Positions 28,565-37,707 of a stretch of DNA of 64,000 nt are shown piece after piece. Within the stretch, counting starts at the first letter, position 1. Every line of letters starts with the position of its first letter. Location of the stretch: positions 11,846 to 75,845 of the forward strand of contig JBIPNH010000002.1 in assembly GCA_044373665.1 (NCBI GenBank). Direction: 5' to 3'. Source of the DNA: JABMMZ01 sp044373665. Lineage in GTDB: Bacteria > Bacteroidota > Bacteroidia > NS11-12g > UBA955. The position numbers were made by a program, and so were the translations under genes. The notes beneath the pieces were generated by a model that did no database searches, had not been told where the DNA came from, and saw only the letters and a list, made by a program, of their open reading frames with translations.

Positions 28565-29272
28565 TTAGTCAATGGCGTAGGCTATGCCTATTTTAATATT
28601 TTTGTTAAATATTTTGGCATCTTTAATGCCGTTTAAGTCAAAGGTTTTTAAACTTAAATCAGGTTGAATATTAATTCCTAATTTCCCTTTTAGTAAAAAA
28701 GAAAAGTTGTTTTGGATGTAATATTGATTGCCATTAGAAAAGGAACTTTTGGCATCAGTAAACATAATGTCATACCCTAACAAACTAGTATAACTCAACC
28801 ATTTTTTTAGTCTGATTTTAGTACCTAAAACCACCCCGGTATTGAAAGCATCAATAATATTTTTTGCTTTAGCCGAAGGGGCACTGTAAAAAGTTCTTGA
28901 GTCTAAATTGATTCCTATTCCCAAACTAAAATCATCTCCTTTTATAAAGTTAATTCCATAAGTTGCGGTAAAAACAGGTAGGTCCAAACCATATACTTTG
29001 TTGGTATCATTAAAAACGCTCGAATCTTTATTGCCATTCATTAAATAACGGACCAACCAAGTGGCATCCATTCTAAAAAACTTTTTTTCATTAAAATGTA
29101 CATAGTTGAATGATAATCCTGAGGTGTTAATGTTTTTTCCTCTTTCGGTAATTGTTTTTGGAACAGCACCTGCTTGTAAAAAGTTGAGAGATGTAATGCG
29201 CTCTTGCGCAGCTATGGTAGTGCAAATGCCAAAAGAAAAAACAAAAACAATGCGTTTTATAAAGAAATTCAT
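28565..29272 (-). CDS. Secreted protein, probable small outer-membrane beta-barrel
   Basis: I do not recognise a named family for this 235-residue protein. From the ATG at 29272 there is a clean signal peptide (MNFFIKRIVFVFSFGICTTIAA). The mature part is beta-rich with alternating hydrophobic residues (LSFNYVHFNEKKFFRMDATWLVRYL; LNGIKDAKIFNKNIKIGIAYA at the end), which fits an outer-membrane barrel. A start at 29314 is also open and lies 16 bases after a -7 box; it would put 14 residues before the signal peptide. It faces secG across a shared terminator. Confidence 0.7.
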   Translation of the reverse strand: MNFFIKRIVFVFSFGICTTIAAQERITSLNFLQAGAVPKTITERGKNINTSGLSFNYVHFNEKKFFRMDATWLVRYLMNGNKDSSVFNDTNKVYGLDLPVFTATYGINFIKGDDFSLGIGINLDSRTFYSAPSAKAKNIIDAFNTGVVLGTKIRLKKWLSYTSLLGYDIMFTDAKSSFSNGNQYYIQNNFSFLLKGKLGINIQPDLSLKTFDLNGIKDAKIFNKNIKIGIAYAID

Positions 29273-29330
29273 CGGTGAATAAATAGAGAAGCAATTGGTT
29301 CTATACAGGTTCATCTAATTTTTTTTTCTA

Positions 29331-29338
29331 CAAATGTA
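29331..29338 (-). promoter_or_regulatory. Bacteroidota -7 box for the secreted barrel-like protein
   Basis: Minus-strand TACATTTG matches TAnnTTTG. It lies 16 bases before the ATG at 29314 and 58 before the preferred ATG at 29272, which would leave a leader of about 55 bases. Confidence 0.5.
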
Positions 29339-29430
29339 TAAATATATGATTAAACGTCAATACATCATTTGTATTATTCAAATAATGGAGAATTAAACTT
29401 GGATATTCTTTTTGTTTAATGCATTAAATG

Positions 29431-29438
29431 TATCTTTG
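29431..29438 (+). promoter_or_regulatory. Bacteroidota -7 box for metG
   Basis: TATCTTTG matches TAnnTTTG, with a TTTG at 29411-29414 as a possible, rather close, -33 element. The box lies inside the open frame from 29412 and ends 9 bases before the ATG at 29448, so the longer frame cannot be translated from this promoter. Confidence 0.6.
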
Positions 29439-29447
29439 CCAATGTCT

Positions 29448-31568
29448 ATGAAGTCTTTTAAAAGAACCCTTGTGACAGCTGCTTTGCCTTATGCAAATGG
29501 CCCTAAACATATTGGTCATTTGGCTGGTGCCTATATTCCGGCTGATATTTATACCCGTTATTTAAGAAATGCAGGTGAAGAAGTGTTGTTTGTGTGTGGA
29601 AGTGATGAGCACGGAACAGCAATCCCAATTCAAGCTCAAAAAGAAAATACAAGCCCTCAGCATATTATTGACAGATACCATCAGTTACTGAAAGAAAATT
29701 TCGAAAAACTAGGCATTTCGTTCGACGTGTATCACCGAACCAGTGACGAAATTCACCACCAAACTGCCCAAGAGTTTTTTTTAAATTTATATGAAAAAGG
29801 CTTGTTTAAAGAGGAGATTTCTGAACAGTATTTCGACGAAGAAAAACAAACCTTTTTAGCGGATAGATATATCAAAGGAACATGTCCCAATTGTGGTTTT
29901 CACAGTGCTTTTGGCGATCAATGCGAAAAGTGCGGAAAGGCGCTTAGTCCTAATGAATTAATTAATCCCGTATCTACACTTTCCGATAAAACACCTGTTT
30001 TAAAAACAACCAAACATTGGTATTTGCCTTTGAATGACTATGAACCATGGTTGAAAGAATGGTTACTCGAAGGACATAAAGAAGATTGGAAAACCAATGT
30101 GTATGGTCAAAGTAAAAGTTGGATTGATGGAGGTTTGTCACCCCGTGCCATGACGCGTGATCTTGATTGGGGTGTTAAAGTGCCTCTCCAAGGTGCCGAA
30201 GGTAAGGTGTTGTATGTATGGTTTGATGCCCCCATTGGCTATATTTCTGCCACTAAAGCGTTTTTTAAAGAAATGGAAGAAAATTCATTTCATTATGCCT
30301 ACCCTCAAAATTCAATCATCAAATCCGGTCAAGCAAATGATTGGAAAAAGTGGTGGCAAAATGATGACAGTCGTTTGATTCATTTTATTGGAAAAGACAA
30401 TATCGTGTTTCATTGTATCATTTTTCCAGCGATGTTAAAAGCAGCAGAATCCTATATTTTGCCAGACAATGTCCCTGCTAATGAATTTTTAAATTTAGAG
30501 GGAGAGAAAATGAGCACAAGCAGAAAGTGGAGTGTGGAAATGGAAGATTATTTCAAGGAATTTGAAAACAAGGAAGATGTACTGAGATATGTATTAACCG
30601 CTATAGCGCCTGAAACCAAAGATGCGGATTTTAGTTGGAAAGATTTTCAAACCAGAAATAACAGTGAATTAGTTGCCATTCTTGGGAATTTCATTAACAG
30701 AGTTATGGTACTTTCGCAAAAATATTATGAAGGGGTGGTGCCTGTTGCAAGTCATTTGTTGGAGATAGACAATCAACTAATAAAGGATATTCAATTATTC
30801 CAAGAGGAAATAGACCATTCTATTCGTCAGTTTAAGTTCAGAGACGGGTTATTTGCCCTTATGAACATAGCCCGTGCGGGAAATAAATATTTGGCAGAAA
30901 CAGAGCCTTGGAAATTGATTAAATCAGATGAAGAAAGAACGGCAACTGTAATGTTTAATGCCATACAGGTTTGTGCAACTTTGTCTTGGTGGATGGATGC
31001 TTTTATGCCATTTTCTGCTCAAAAATTAAGAATTCAATTGAACACACAAAAGGAAAGTTTTGTAAAGAATAGTTTTGTTCAATTACAGTCGGGTCACACA
31101 CTTGGTCAAGCAGCCCACTTATTTAGTAACATTGAAGATGATATTATACAAAAACAAATTATGAATTTGGAAGAGACTAAAAAAAATGTAGCAACTACCA
31201 TTGTTTCAGAATCATTAGAACCTCAATCAGAATTAAAGCCAATTATTACTTTTGATGATTTTGGTAAAATAGATTTAAGAGTAGGCACGGTTTTGGAAGC
31301 TGAAAAGGTTGAGAAAGCGGATAAGTTATTAAAATTAAAAGTAGATTTAGGTTTTGAACAACGGACTATTGTTTCGGGAATTGCTTTACACTTTACCCCA
31401 AGTGAATTAATAGGGCAACAAGTGTGTGTGTTAGCCAATTTAGCGCCACGCAAAATTAAAGGAATAGAAAGTAATGGCATGTTGCTTCTTGCTGAAAATG
31501 AAGATGGTTCACTTAAACTAATGCAACCTGGAAACGGAATAGTGAGTCCGGGAAGTAAAATTGCGTAA
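29448..31568 (+). CDS. metG: Methionyl-tRNA synthetase
   Basis: This class I tRNA synthetase (about 706 aa) charges tRNA-Met. The HIGH motif appears as HIGHLAGAY near residue 23 and the KMSKS motif as KMSTS near residue 350. A zinc knuckle (CPNCGF and CEKCGK, near 145-165) follows the first half of the Rossmann fold, then the anticodon-binding helical domain. The C-terminal 110 residues (from FDDFGKIDLRVGTVLEAEKV) are the EMAP/Trbp111-type tRNA-binding domain. The start is 29448, or 29442 two codons earlier, because the promoter box ends at 29438. It stands alone as a single-gene unit. Confidence 0.96.
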   Translation: MKSFKRTLVTAALPYANGPKHIGHLAGAYIPADIYTRYLRNAGEEVLFVCGSDEHGTAIPIQAQKENTSPQHIIDRYHQLLKENFEKLGISFDVYHRTSDEIHHQTAQEFFLNLYEKGLFKEEISEQYFDEEKQTFLADRYIKGTCPNCGFHSAFGDQCEKCGKALSPNELINPVSTLSDKTPVLKTTKHWYLPLNDYEPWLKEWLLEGHKEDWKTNVYGQSKSWIDGGLSPRAMTRDLDWGVKVPLQGAEGKVLYVWFDAPIGYISATKAFFKEMEENSFHYAYPQNSIIKSGQANDWKKWWQNDDSRLIHFIGKDNIVFHCIIFPAMLKAAESYILPDNVPANEFLNLEGEKMSTSRKWSVEMEDYFKEFENKEDVLRYVLTAIAPETKDADFSWKDFQTRNNSELVAILGNFINRVMVLSQKYYEGVVPVASHLLEIDNQLIKDIQLFQEEIDHSIRQFKFRDGLFALMNIARAGNKYLAETEPWKLIKSDEERTATVMFNAIQVCATLSWWMDAFMPFSAQKLRIQLNTQKESFVKNSFVQLQSGHTLGQAAHLFSNIEDDIIQKQIMNLEETKKNVATTIVSESLEPQSELKPIITFDDFGKIDLRVGTVLEAEKVEKADKLLKLKVDLGFEQRTIVSGIALHFTPSELIGQQVCVLANLAPRKIKGIESNGMLLLAENEDGSLKLMQPGNGIVSPGSKIA

Positions 31569-31615
31569 ATAGTAATTTTGTTTTACTATTAATTTATTTA
31601 TAAATTAAATTGTAC

Positions 31616-31623
31616 TATTTTCG
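31616..31623 (+). promoter_or_regulatory. Variant -7 box (TAnnTTCG) for the histidine kinase
   Basis: TATTTTCG differs from TAnnTTTG by one base and ends 9 bases before the ATG at 31633. The same TTCG variant appears before recJ. Confidence 0.4.
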
Positions 31624-31632
31624 CCACCTAAT

Positions 31633-32910
31633 ATGAAAAAAAGTGAGAAGATATTAAATGCACTTGGTCAAGCTTATTTTACTTTGTCAAGTAACAATAG
31701 TTTGGAAAGTTCTATAACCAATGTATTAGGTATTTTGGGTAAAGCAACCGATGTAGATCGGGTTTATATTTTTCAAAATTTTCAAAACAGTGATAACGAG
31801 GATATTTTTTCACAAAGATATGAGTGGACCAAAGAAAATATAAGTATTCAAATAGATAATCCTGAGTTACAAGACTTGCCTTGGTCAATTTTTTCGGATT
31901 TGCGTTTGGTGATGTTAGAAAGAAAAACATACAGTGCGATAGTAAAAGACATTACAAATGATTTTTTTAGAGAAACTTTAGAGTCGCAAGAAATTAAAGC
32001 AGTTTTGTTTGTTCCTATTTATTCGAATGACTTGTTTTGGGGATGGGTGGGTTTTGATAATTGCCAAACTGACGAAACTTTTACTGAAAGTCAACAGGAC
32101 GCTTTATTAGCACTTGCATCTACAATAGGAAATGTTATAGCAATGCAAAAACAACAGGCTGAAATACAGTTGGCTAATGACCGTTTGAAAACAGCATTAA
32201 ATTCCGAAAAAGAGGTTAATAAATTAAAGTCACGTTTTGTTACCACAGCATCTCACGAGTTTAGAACTCCTCTTTCTACTATTTCCGGGAGTACAGAATT
32301 GATGGAAATGTACATTAGTGAAATATCTAATCTAAATCTTGCAGAGAAATACGAAAAACACATCAACAGAATTAAAAAGGAAATAAATAGGATGGTTGTT
32401 TTGCTTAATGATACTCTAATTCTTGAAAAACAATCATTGGGAAAATACAGTTACAATCCATCGAATTTTTCACTGTCCTTGTATCTTTCTAATTTTGTAA
32501 ACGAGTACTATTCGCAAAAAATAGATAATAAACGCATTAAGTTGATAATGCCTGATTTGCCTATGGATATTAGAAGCGACTCGCAAATATTAACACATAT
32601 AATGTCGAATTTACTTGATAATGCTTTGAAATATTCAGATGAAAATACAACTGTAAAATTAAAAGTTGAACCATTATCGTCTGGAATACAAATTTCTATA
32701 ATTGACCAAGGTATTGGCATTCCTGAAGATGAACAAGTGCATTTGTTTGAAAGCTTTTTCAGAGCCTCTAATGTAATAGGGATAGTAGGGACAGGCTTAG
32801 GACTAACTATTGTAAAGCAGTTTGTTGAATTATTAAATGGAACAATAACTTATACAAGTGCTTTAAACAAAGGCTCTGAATTTACAATTACATTGCCTTT
32901 GCACCGCTAG
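31633..32910 (+). CDS. Soluble GAF-domain sensor histidine kinase
   Basis: This 425-residue protein has no membrane segment. A GAF domain (about 15-165, with VDRVYIFQNF and AVLFVPIYSNDLFWGWVGF) is followed by a short coiled linker, the HisKA domain (about 200-265) with the phospho-acceptor His in TASHEFRTPLS, and an HATPase domain (about 310-424) with DNALKYSDEN, DQGIGIPEDE and GTGLGLTIV motifs. It should sense a cytoplasmic signal and phosphorylate a response regulator encoded elsewhere; none is adjacent. Its TAG stop overlaps the convergent gene's stop, the two sharing CTAG. Confidence 0.93.
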   Translation: MKKSEKILNALGQAYFTLSSNNSLESSITNVLGILGKATDVDRVYIFQNFQNSDNEDIFSQRYEWTKENISIQIDNPELQDLPWSIFSDLRLVMLERKTYSAIVKDITNDFFRETLESQEIKAVLFVPIYSNDLFWGWVGFDNCQTDETFTESQQDALLALASTIGNVIAMQKQQAEIQLANDRLKTALNSEKEVNKLKSRFVTTASHEFRTPLSTISGSTELMEMYISEISNLNLAEKYEKHINRIKKEINRMVVLLNDTLILEKQSLGKYSYNPSNFSLSLYLSNFVNEYYSQKIDNKRIKLIMPDLPMDIRSDSQILTHIMSNLLDNALKYSDENTTVKLKVEPLSSGIQISIIDQGIGIPEDEQVHLFESFFRASNVIGIVGTGLGLTIVKQFVELLNGTITYTSALNKGSEFTITLPLHR

Positions 32911-34838
32911 TTTTTAAGTTTCAGCTTCCAAATATCACCGGCCTTATTTTTCTTTTTCCCAACAATGCCTGAGTGTTCTAAGTTTATTAGAATATCCTCA
33001 GCTTCTATAATATTGATTTCCAAAAGATATGAAAATTCATGAGCTGTCATGCTTTGGTAAATATTAAATAATTCTATAGGTTGACGCTTCGTATTGTTTT
33101 TTAAAGCTAATGGATTTAATTCAAGAATTGCTTTTTCCATAACTTCATATTCTTGATATCCTCTCAATGTTTTTTCATCACCAAATTCATTTTTAAAGAT
33201 AAAGGTAGGAAGCGTATTAATTTTGAGTTCAGAGGCATATTCAAGGTCGTCATTGAATTTTTTAATAGCATTTAAGTTCATGTCCTCTTTAAGTTTAATA
33301 ACATCCAAACCTACCTCTTTTGCTGTATGTAGAAGTAAGTCGAGGTCTGTGATGTTTTTGCTTTCCAAAAATAATAGTTCTTTAATTCTTCTGTGGAATT
33401 GGTATGCTTTTAATTTATTTTGCATTTGTGCAGCCTTAATACTTATGGAAGGTGGAAATGATGATGACAAAGGCGAATTGATCCAAATATCTGGAGACAA
33501 CGGCATTTTTTGTGATTCAGAAACCTCTTGCCAATAGTCGGCAGCATCGGAGGGTTGCTTAATGCGTCCTATCTTGCGTTTTAACTCGTCCCAACTTGGA
33601 AGTAGCCCACCTAACAGGTATTTTATTTCAAAGTACTCGCCATATTTTAAGGATAGTTTTCTTATTTGTGGTTGAACCACCCAACAGGTTGAACAAACAG
33701 GGTCTGTGAAGTACGAAATTTCTATTTTGGAATCAATTGGGATTTCCACCTCTTTTTTCAGGTTTTGGATAAGAGGAATTTTAACGTTTTGATTGGTATT
33801 GTCTAAAAAATTATTTTTGATTTCCCTTCCAAGTGAAATATGTTCTTTAATCCTTGGCGCTCGAGTTTCATAAAACTGATTAAATGCACCACTAATAGTA
33901 GGGTTTTGTTGAAGTAAATTAGATAGTGTATAAGCATCAATGAGAGCATTGGTGGTGCCTGCACTCGTAAATGGTAAAGCAACGTGTGCTGCATCTCCAA
34001 TTAAAACGACATTGTCTTTATGAAAATTAGGTAACAAATCAAAATCTGTAGATTGCCATAAAAAGTTATTTGAAAAATCATTGAATGACAAAAGATTACG
34101 AGTTTCTTCTGGGAATTGTTCTAATAATGATAAACAGTGGTTTTTGATTGATTCTGGTCCGTCAAATTCAGCTTTTTGTAACCTAACATCGTATTGGATA
34201 TACCAAACCATTTCATCATTTGAACATGGAATATATCCAAAAGCTATGCCTTGTTGTAAACAATTTATTTTGGTAAAGGTGTGTGCTGATTTTTGTGTTA
34301 ATTCAGTATTTTTAATAATACCTACTATTTCTCTAACTTCGGTTTTGGAAAATTCAATCTCACCAAAAAGGCTATTTCGAACTTTTGATCTTACACCATC
34401 CGCACCAACAAAAAGGTCGCCATATTCAATGTCACCGTTCTCAAATTCAACAGCAACCGCTTGGTTGTTTTTGTATATAAAATTTTTAAAACTGCGATTA
34501 AATTGAATCGTATTTTCAGGTAAAAAATGATTGATAAAGGTGAGTATGTCACACCTTTTCATGCAAATCCATGATTCTAGTTCTGTGCTTTGAAGTAGCT
34601 CATCGTCTGCTTTTTTAAGTTTAATTTCATCAATAATTTGTCCTGGAATTTCAGCATTAGGATTGGTTAGGGTTAGTTTTTGTAGAATATCCATTGCATC
34701 AGGATGTAACAAAAAAGCATGTCCTAATCTTTGGTTTTTGGGACTGCGTTCATTTAATGAAATTTGATGCCCTTTTTGATGTAAAAAGGCGCCTAATGCC
34801 ATCCCTGCAATGCCACTGCCTAAAATTACTATTTTCAT
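32907..34838 (-). CDS. Fusion of FAD-dependent monooxygenase and DsbA-like thioredoxin-fold protein
   Basis: This unusual two-enzyme protein has 643 residues. Residues 1-345 form a PHBH/UbiH-type flavin monooxygenase: FAD motif GSGIAGMALG (7-16), GADGVRS (145-151) and GDAAHVALPF (281-290). Residues 370-575 form a DsbA-like domain related to the SpxH/YjbH type: DPVCSTCW carries the CxxC pair (Cys382, Cys385) and NTLPTF (541-546) has the cis-Pro. The last 60 residues (from PIELFNIYQSMTAHEF) look like a winged-helix or similar small domain. One open frame without interruption covers all three. Its ATG overlaps the stop of the aminotransferase upstream (ATGA), so both are translated together. This suggests a redox-linked oxidation in amino-acid-derived metabolism, but the substrate is unknown. 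Confidence 0.85.
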   Translation of the reverse strand: MKIVILGSGIAGMALGAFLHQKGHQISLNERSPKNQRLGHAFLLHPDAMDILQKLTLTNPNAEIPGQIIDEIKLKKADDELLQSTELESWICMKRCDILTFINHFLPENTIQFNRSFKNFIYKNNQAVAVEFENGDIEYGDLFVGADGVRSKVRNSLFGEIEFSKTEVREIVGIIKNTELTQKSAHTFTKINCLQQGIAFGYIPCSNDEMVWYIQYDVRLQKAEFDGPESIKNHCLSLLEQFPEETRNLLSFNDFSNNFLWQSTDFDLLPNFHKDNVVLIGDAAHVALPFTSAGTTNALIDAYTLSNLLQQNPTISGAFNQFYETRAPRIKEHISLGREIKNNFLDNTNQNVKIPLIQNLKKEVEIPIDSKIEISYFTDPVCSTCWVVQPQIRKLSLKYGEYFEIKYLLGGLLPSWDELKRKIGRIKQPSDAADYWQEVSESQKMPLSPDIWINSPLSSSFPPSISIKAAQMQNKLKAYQFHRRIKELLFLESKNITDLDLLLHTAKEVGLDVIKLKEDMNLNAIKKFNDDLEYASELKINTLPTFIFKNEFGDEKTLRGYQEYEVMEKAILELNPLALKNNTKRQPIELFNIYQSMTAHEFSYLLEINIIEAEDILINLEHSGIVGKKKNKAGDIWKLKLKN

Positions 34839-36007
34839 AACTCATTGAATGTAAATTGTATTCTTTGTAACGCTTCTGTCAATATTTTTTCTGAAGTTGC
34901 AAAACTCAATCTGATATGCCCTTCTGCCCTTTCGCCAAACCATCTGCTTAAACCAGGCACCACTGCTACTTTGGCTTTTTCAAGCAGTAATTGGTGAACT
35001 TGAGATTCATTCAGTCCTGTTTCACTGATGTTGGGAAATGCCAAATAACATCCCTGTGGCGAATTGCAATGAATTCCTTTTATTAAATTGAGTTCATTAA
35101 CACATAGGTTTCGCATTTTACTCAAATGTTCAATAAAGGATGTTAACCAGTAATCACATTCATTAAGTGCGCTTATTACTGCAACTTGAGCAAGAACATT
35201 GCATCCATTTACAGTTGAGTTATGCTCCGATTCATTTAGTATTTTGGTGAATAAGTCTTCATTTGGTGCTATAACACTTCCCACTCTTAGTCCAGCTAAT
35301 CCATACGATTTGCTGTAACCCGTTACAATGATTGTTTGGTTTTTGATTGATTCACTTATAGACGCTATGCTTTTGTACTGAAATGGTTCAAACACTATAT
35401 CACTCCATATTTCATCCGACAATATAATAAGATTATGTGCAACTGCTATTTCGCCTATCTGTTTTAATTCATAACTATTGAGAACTCTACCTGTAGGGTT
35501 AATAGGATTGCAAATGCAAATCAGTTTTGTATGTTTGTTGATTAATGATTTTAAAGCATTAATGTCTAAATTTTCATTAGGATTCAAAGGAATAGAAAAG
35601 GGAACAACTGTTCCATTTGCAGCCTTTACTGAATGGGCAAATAAAAAATCACACGGGTTAAATACAATGGCTTCGTCTCCCATTGATAGAATTGTTTTAC
35701 AGACAACATATAAACCATAAGCAGCGCTGTTTACTGCTAATACATTTTTGGGGTGAACTTCAACTTGCCTTTTGTTTAAATAATAGCGTGCTACAGCCTC
35801 ACGAAATTTAGGAATTCCCTCAACAGGGGTATAAGAAAAATAGCGGTCTCTTGCATATTTTTGAATAGCCTCGCTTATTTCAGGCGCACAAGGAAAATCA
35901 GGATCAGCAGCTGTTAATGGTATAATACCCTCTTGTTGAGTAGCCCATCTTAAATTATAAGCCCTCTCTTTTAAAATCTCTAAATTAATGCTTTCGTTAC
36001 TAAACAT
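34835..36007 (-). CDS. PLP-dependent aminotransferase, class I/II
   Basis: This fold-type I aminotransferase has 390 residues. Visible motifs are NPINPTGRVL (about 166-175), the cofactor Asp region LSDEIWSDIVFE, the Schiff-base Lys in GYSKSYGLAGLRVGS (about 230-244) and the C-terminal substrate Arg in HIRLSFA. It is likely an aspartate/aromatic or alanine-type aminotransferase, or a C-S lyase relative; the sequence alone does not decide. It is the first gene of a two-gene unit with the monooxygenase/DsbA fusion, with a -7 box 35 bases upstream. Confidence 0.93.
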   Translation of the reverse strand: MFSNESINLEILKERAYNLRWATQQEGIIPLTAADPDFPCAPEISEAIQKYARDRYFSYTPVEGIPKFREAVARYYLNKRQVEVHPKNVLAVNSAAYGLYVVCKTILSMGDEAIVFNPCDFLFAHSVKAANGTVVPFSIPLNPNENLDINALKSLINKHTKLICICNPINPTGRVLNSYELKQIGEIAVAHNLIILSDEIWSDIVFEPFQYKSIASISESIKNQTIIVTGYSKSYGLAGLRVGSVIAPNEDLFTKILNESEHNSTVNGCNVLAQVAVISALNECDYWLTSFIEHLSKMRNLCVNELNLIKGIHCNSPQGCYLAFPNISETGLNESQVHQLLLEKAKVAVVPGLSRWFGERAEGHIRLSFATSEKILTEALQRIQFTFNEL

Positions 36008-36357
36008 ACACGTTGACGGAAATTTGTGTTATATTATGATTACAAACATAAGGTTTGTTGTACTTACTTTTTAATATAAATTAATAAATATTTGAGTAAT
36101 TCATTTTATATTAAGTGTTATCTTAATTGTTTTTTTTGAGTATTAGCATTAATATTCTCATATTCAAATAAATACAACAAAATATTTAAATAAACAGGTA
36201 GATAGAATGTGTTTAAAATTTAATATTTAATAATATAGAAAGTATTATATTTGTACTATAAAATCTAGTAAATAGGGGTATTTTTATGCTAAATATCCCG
36301 ATTAATTGTCGCTAAAAATCTTAAATTATAGGCAGGTTTATGTTATAAAAAGTATAT
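36008..36357. other. AT-rich intergenic region with an orphan plus-strand promoter-like box
   Basis: This 350-base region lies between the aminotransferase start and the RsmF-like stop. It has no convincing ORF. Besides the minus-strand box at 36043-36050 it holds a plus-strand TATATTTG (36246-36253), followed by about 100 bases with short GC islands (AGGGGTATTT and AAATATCCC, 36275-36300, which could pair weakly). The box could start a short untranslated RNA, but no terminator follows before the opposing gene. Confidence 0.35.
36043..36050 (-). promoter_or_regulatory. Bacteroidota -7 box for the aminotransferase/monooxygenase pair
   Basis: Minus-strand TATGTTTG matches TAnnTTTG, 35 bases before the ATG at 36007. 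Confidence 0.5.
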
Positions 36358-37707
36358 TCAAGGTAAAATTGTAAAAATTTCTTCTTGTTTTAGTTGTTTT
36401 CTTAATCGCCACTCATTGGGAAATAAATTGTTAATTCTGTTGCCAGCAAATTTACCCAAACCAATAGGAATGTTTTTATAAGTTAAAGTAACATACCCTT
36501 TGCTGGAACTTGAATGTGGAATAATTTGCTTTCCGATATAGAGTATAGCTTGTTCTAAAGTTAGTTCAATACTTGGCCAACATTCGCTATTAAAGTGTTG
36601 TGAAAACACGAGTTCCCCCGAGGGAATCATTAATTGCTGATTCTGTGACCCAAGACTTGTGCCAATATGAACTACTTTTAATGCTTTTGAAATTTGTTTG
36701 TAAAACGCCAATGAGCATGGTTTTACTGCCGTTACTTCATTTCTGAATTTAATAAATTCAACATCAGTGTTCATTAATTCTTTCCACTCTGTACCCAACT
36801 TTTCGGTCTTTACTTGGGTTTCTTCTCGCTCTATTGTATCCTCTGTAAGAGTCTCAGTTTTTTGTAGTAATGCAATAAAAAATCCCTCGCCTTGATGCGT
36901 GTGTGGCATCAATTGGTATGCACTTTCTAACTTATTATCAAAATGAAAGGGAACGGATTTAAAACCATTTTGTGTTAAAAAATCAACTTGTGCTTGGTTT
37001 TCTCCAGGATTATAAGTGCAAGTGCTGTAGATGATAAATCCACCCTCTTTAACGCATTTAATAACCTCTTGCAATATCCTTTTCTGTCTTAACTCACAAG
37101 TTTGTACATTGTCTTCTGTCCATTGTTCGGTGGCATTCGGGTCTTTTCTAAATAAACCTTCACCACTGCAAGGCGCATCTACAACCACAATATCAAAGAT
37201 TTCGCCAAGTTGCGAAAAATCACGACTGTCGTTATTGCAAATAATGGTATTAGGGAATCCCCATTTCAATAAATTTTCTTTTAAAACAGATACTCTTGTT
37301 TGAATAACCTCATTACTAACTAATAGATCATTCTCTGTTAATAATGATGATAAATGAGTAGATTTTCCTCCGGGTGCTGCACATAAATCTAAAACCCTTA
37401 AGTCTGTATCTATGAGTTCTCTAATTTTAACAAATGCTTGTTCCAAAACCATACTCGACGCCTCTTGAACATAATAGGCTCCTGCATGCCAAAGTGGGTC
37501 GGATACAAATAAAGGTCGCACAGGCAAATAATAGCCTGTAGAACACCAACTGACTTTTGAATAATTAAGCTCCGTATTTAACTTCTTTTTATTTATTCTT
37601 AACGATACAGGGGTTTCGGTATTAAGCGCCGCTTCAAATTCCAAAAAGGTTTGTTTTCCCAACTGATTGAGAAGACGTTCTTTGAATACATTAGGTAATT
37701 GAATCAT
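36358..37707 (-). CDS. RsmF/NOL1-NOP2-Sun family RNA (cytosine-5) methyltransferase
   Basis: This 449-residue SAM-dependent methyltransferase probably acts on 16S rRNA. The SAM site is LDLCAAPGGKSTHLSSLL (about 124-141); motif IV with the first catalytic Cys is VDAPCSGEGLFRKD (about 176-189) and motif VI with the second Cys is IYSTCTYNPGENQ (about 226-238). The C-terminal 160 residues resemble the RsmF-type RNA-binding tail ending NEWRLRKQL. It overlaps the EamA transporter gene by four bases (ATGA) and is the second gene of that unit. Confidence 0.9.
   Translation of the reverse strand: MIQLPNVFKERLLNQLGKQTFLEFEAALNTETPVSLRINKKKLNTELNYSKVSWCSTGYYLPVRPLFVSDPLWHAGAYYVQEASSMVLEQAFVKIRELIDTDLRVLDLCAAPGGKSTHLSSLLTENDLLVSNEVIQTRVSVLKENLLKWGFPNTIICNNDSRDFSQLGEIFDIVVVDAPCSGEGLFRKDPNATEQWTEDNVQTCELRQKRILQEVIKCVKEGGFIIYSTCTYNPGENQAQVDFLTQNGFKSVPFHFDNKLESAYQLMPHTHQGEGFFIALLQKTETLTEDTIEREETQVKTEKLGTEWKELMNTDVEFIKFRNEVTAVKPCSLAFYKQISKALKVVHIGTSLGSQNQQLMIPSGELVFSQHFNSECWPSIELTLEQAILYIGKQIIPHSSSSKGYVTLTYKNIPIGLGKFAGNRINNLFPNEWRLRKQLKQEEIFTILP

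Noticed and set aside
29412..29447. Longer metG start
   Set aside because: The -7 box at 29431-29438 falls within it and the added residues do not resemble the family.
33223..33537. Open frame of about 100 codons on the plus strand inside the monooxygenase/DsbA gene
   Set aside because: It is opposite a well-supported domain (DsbA-like), has no promoter and its translation shows no recognisable pattern.
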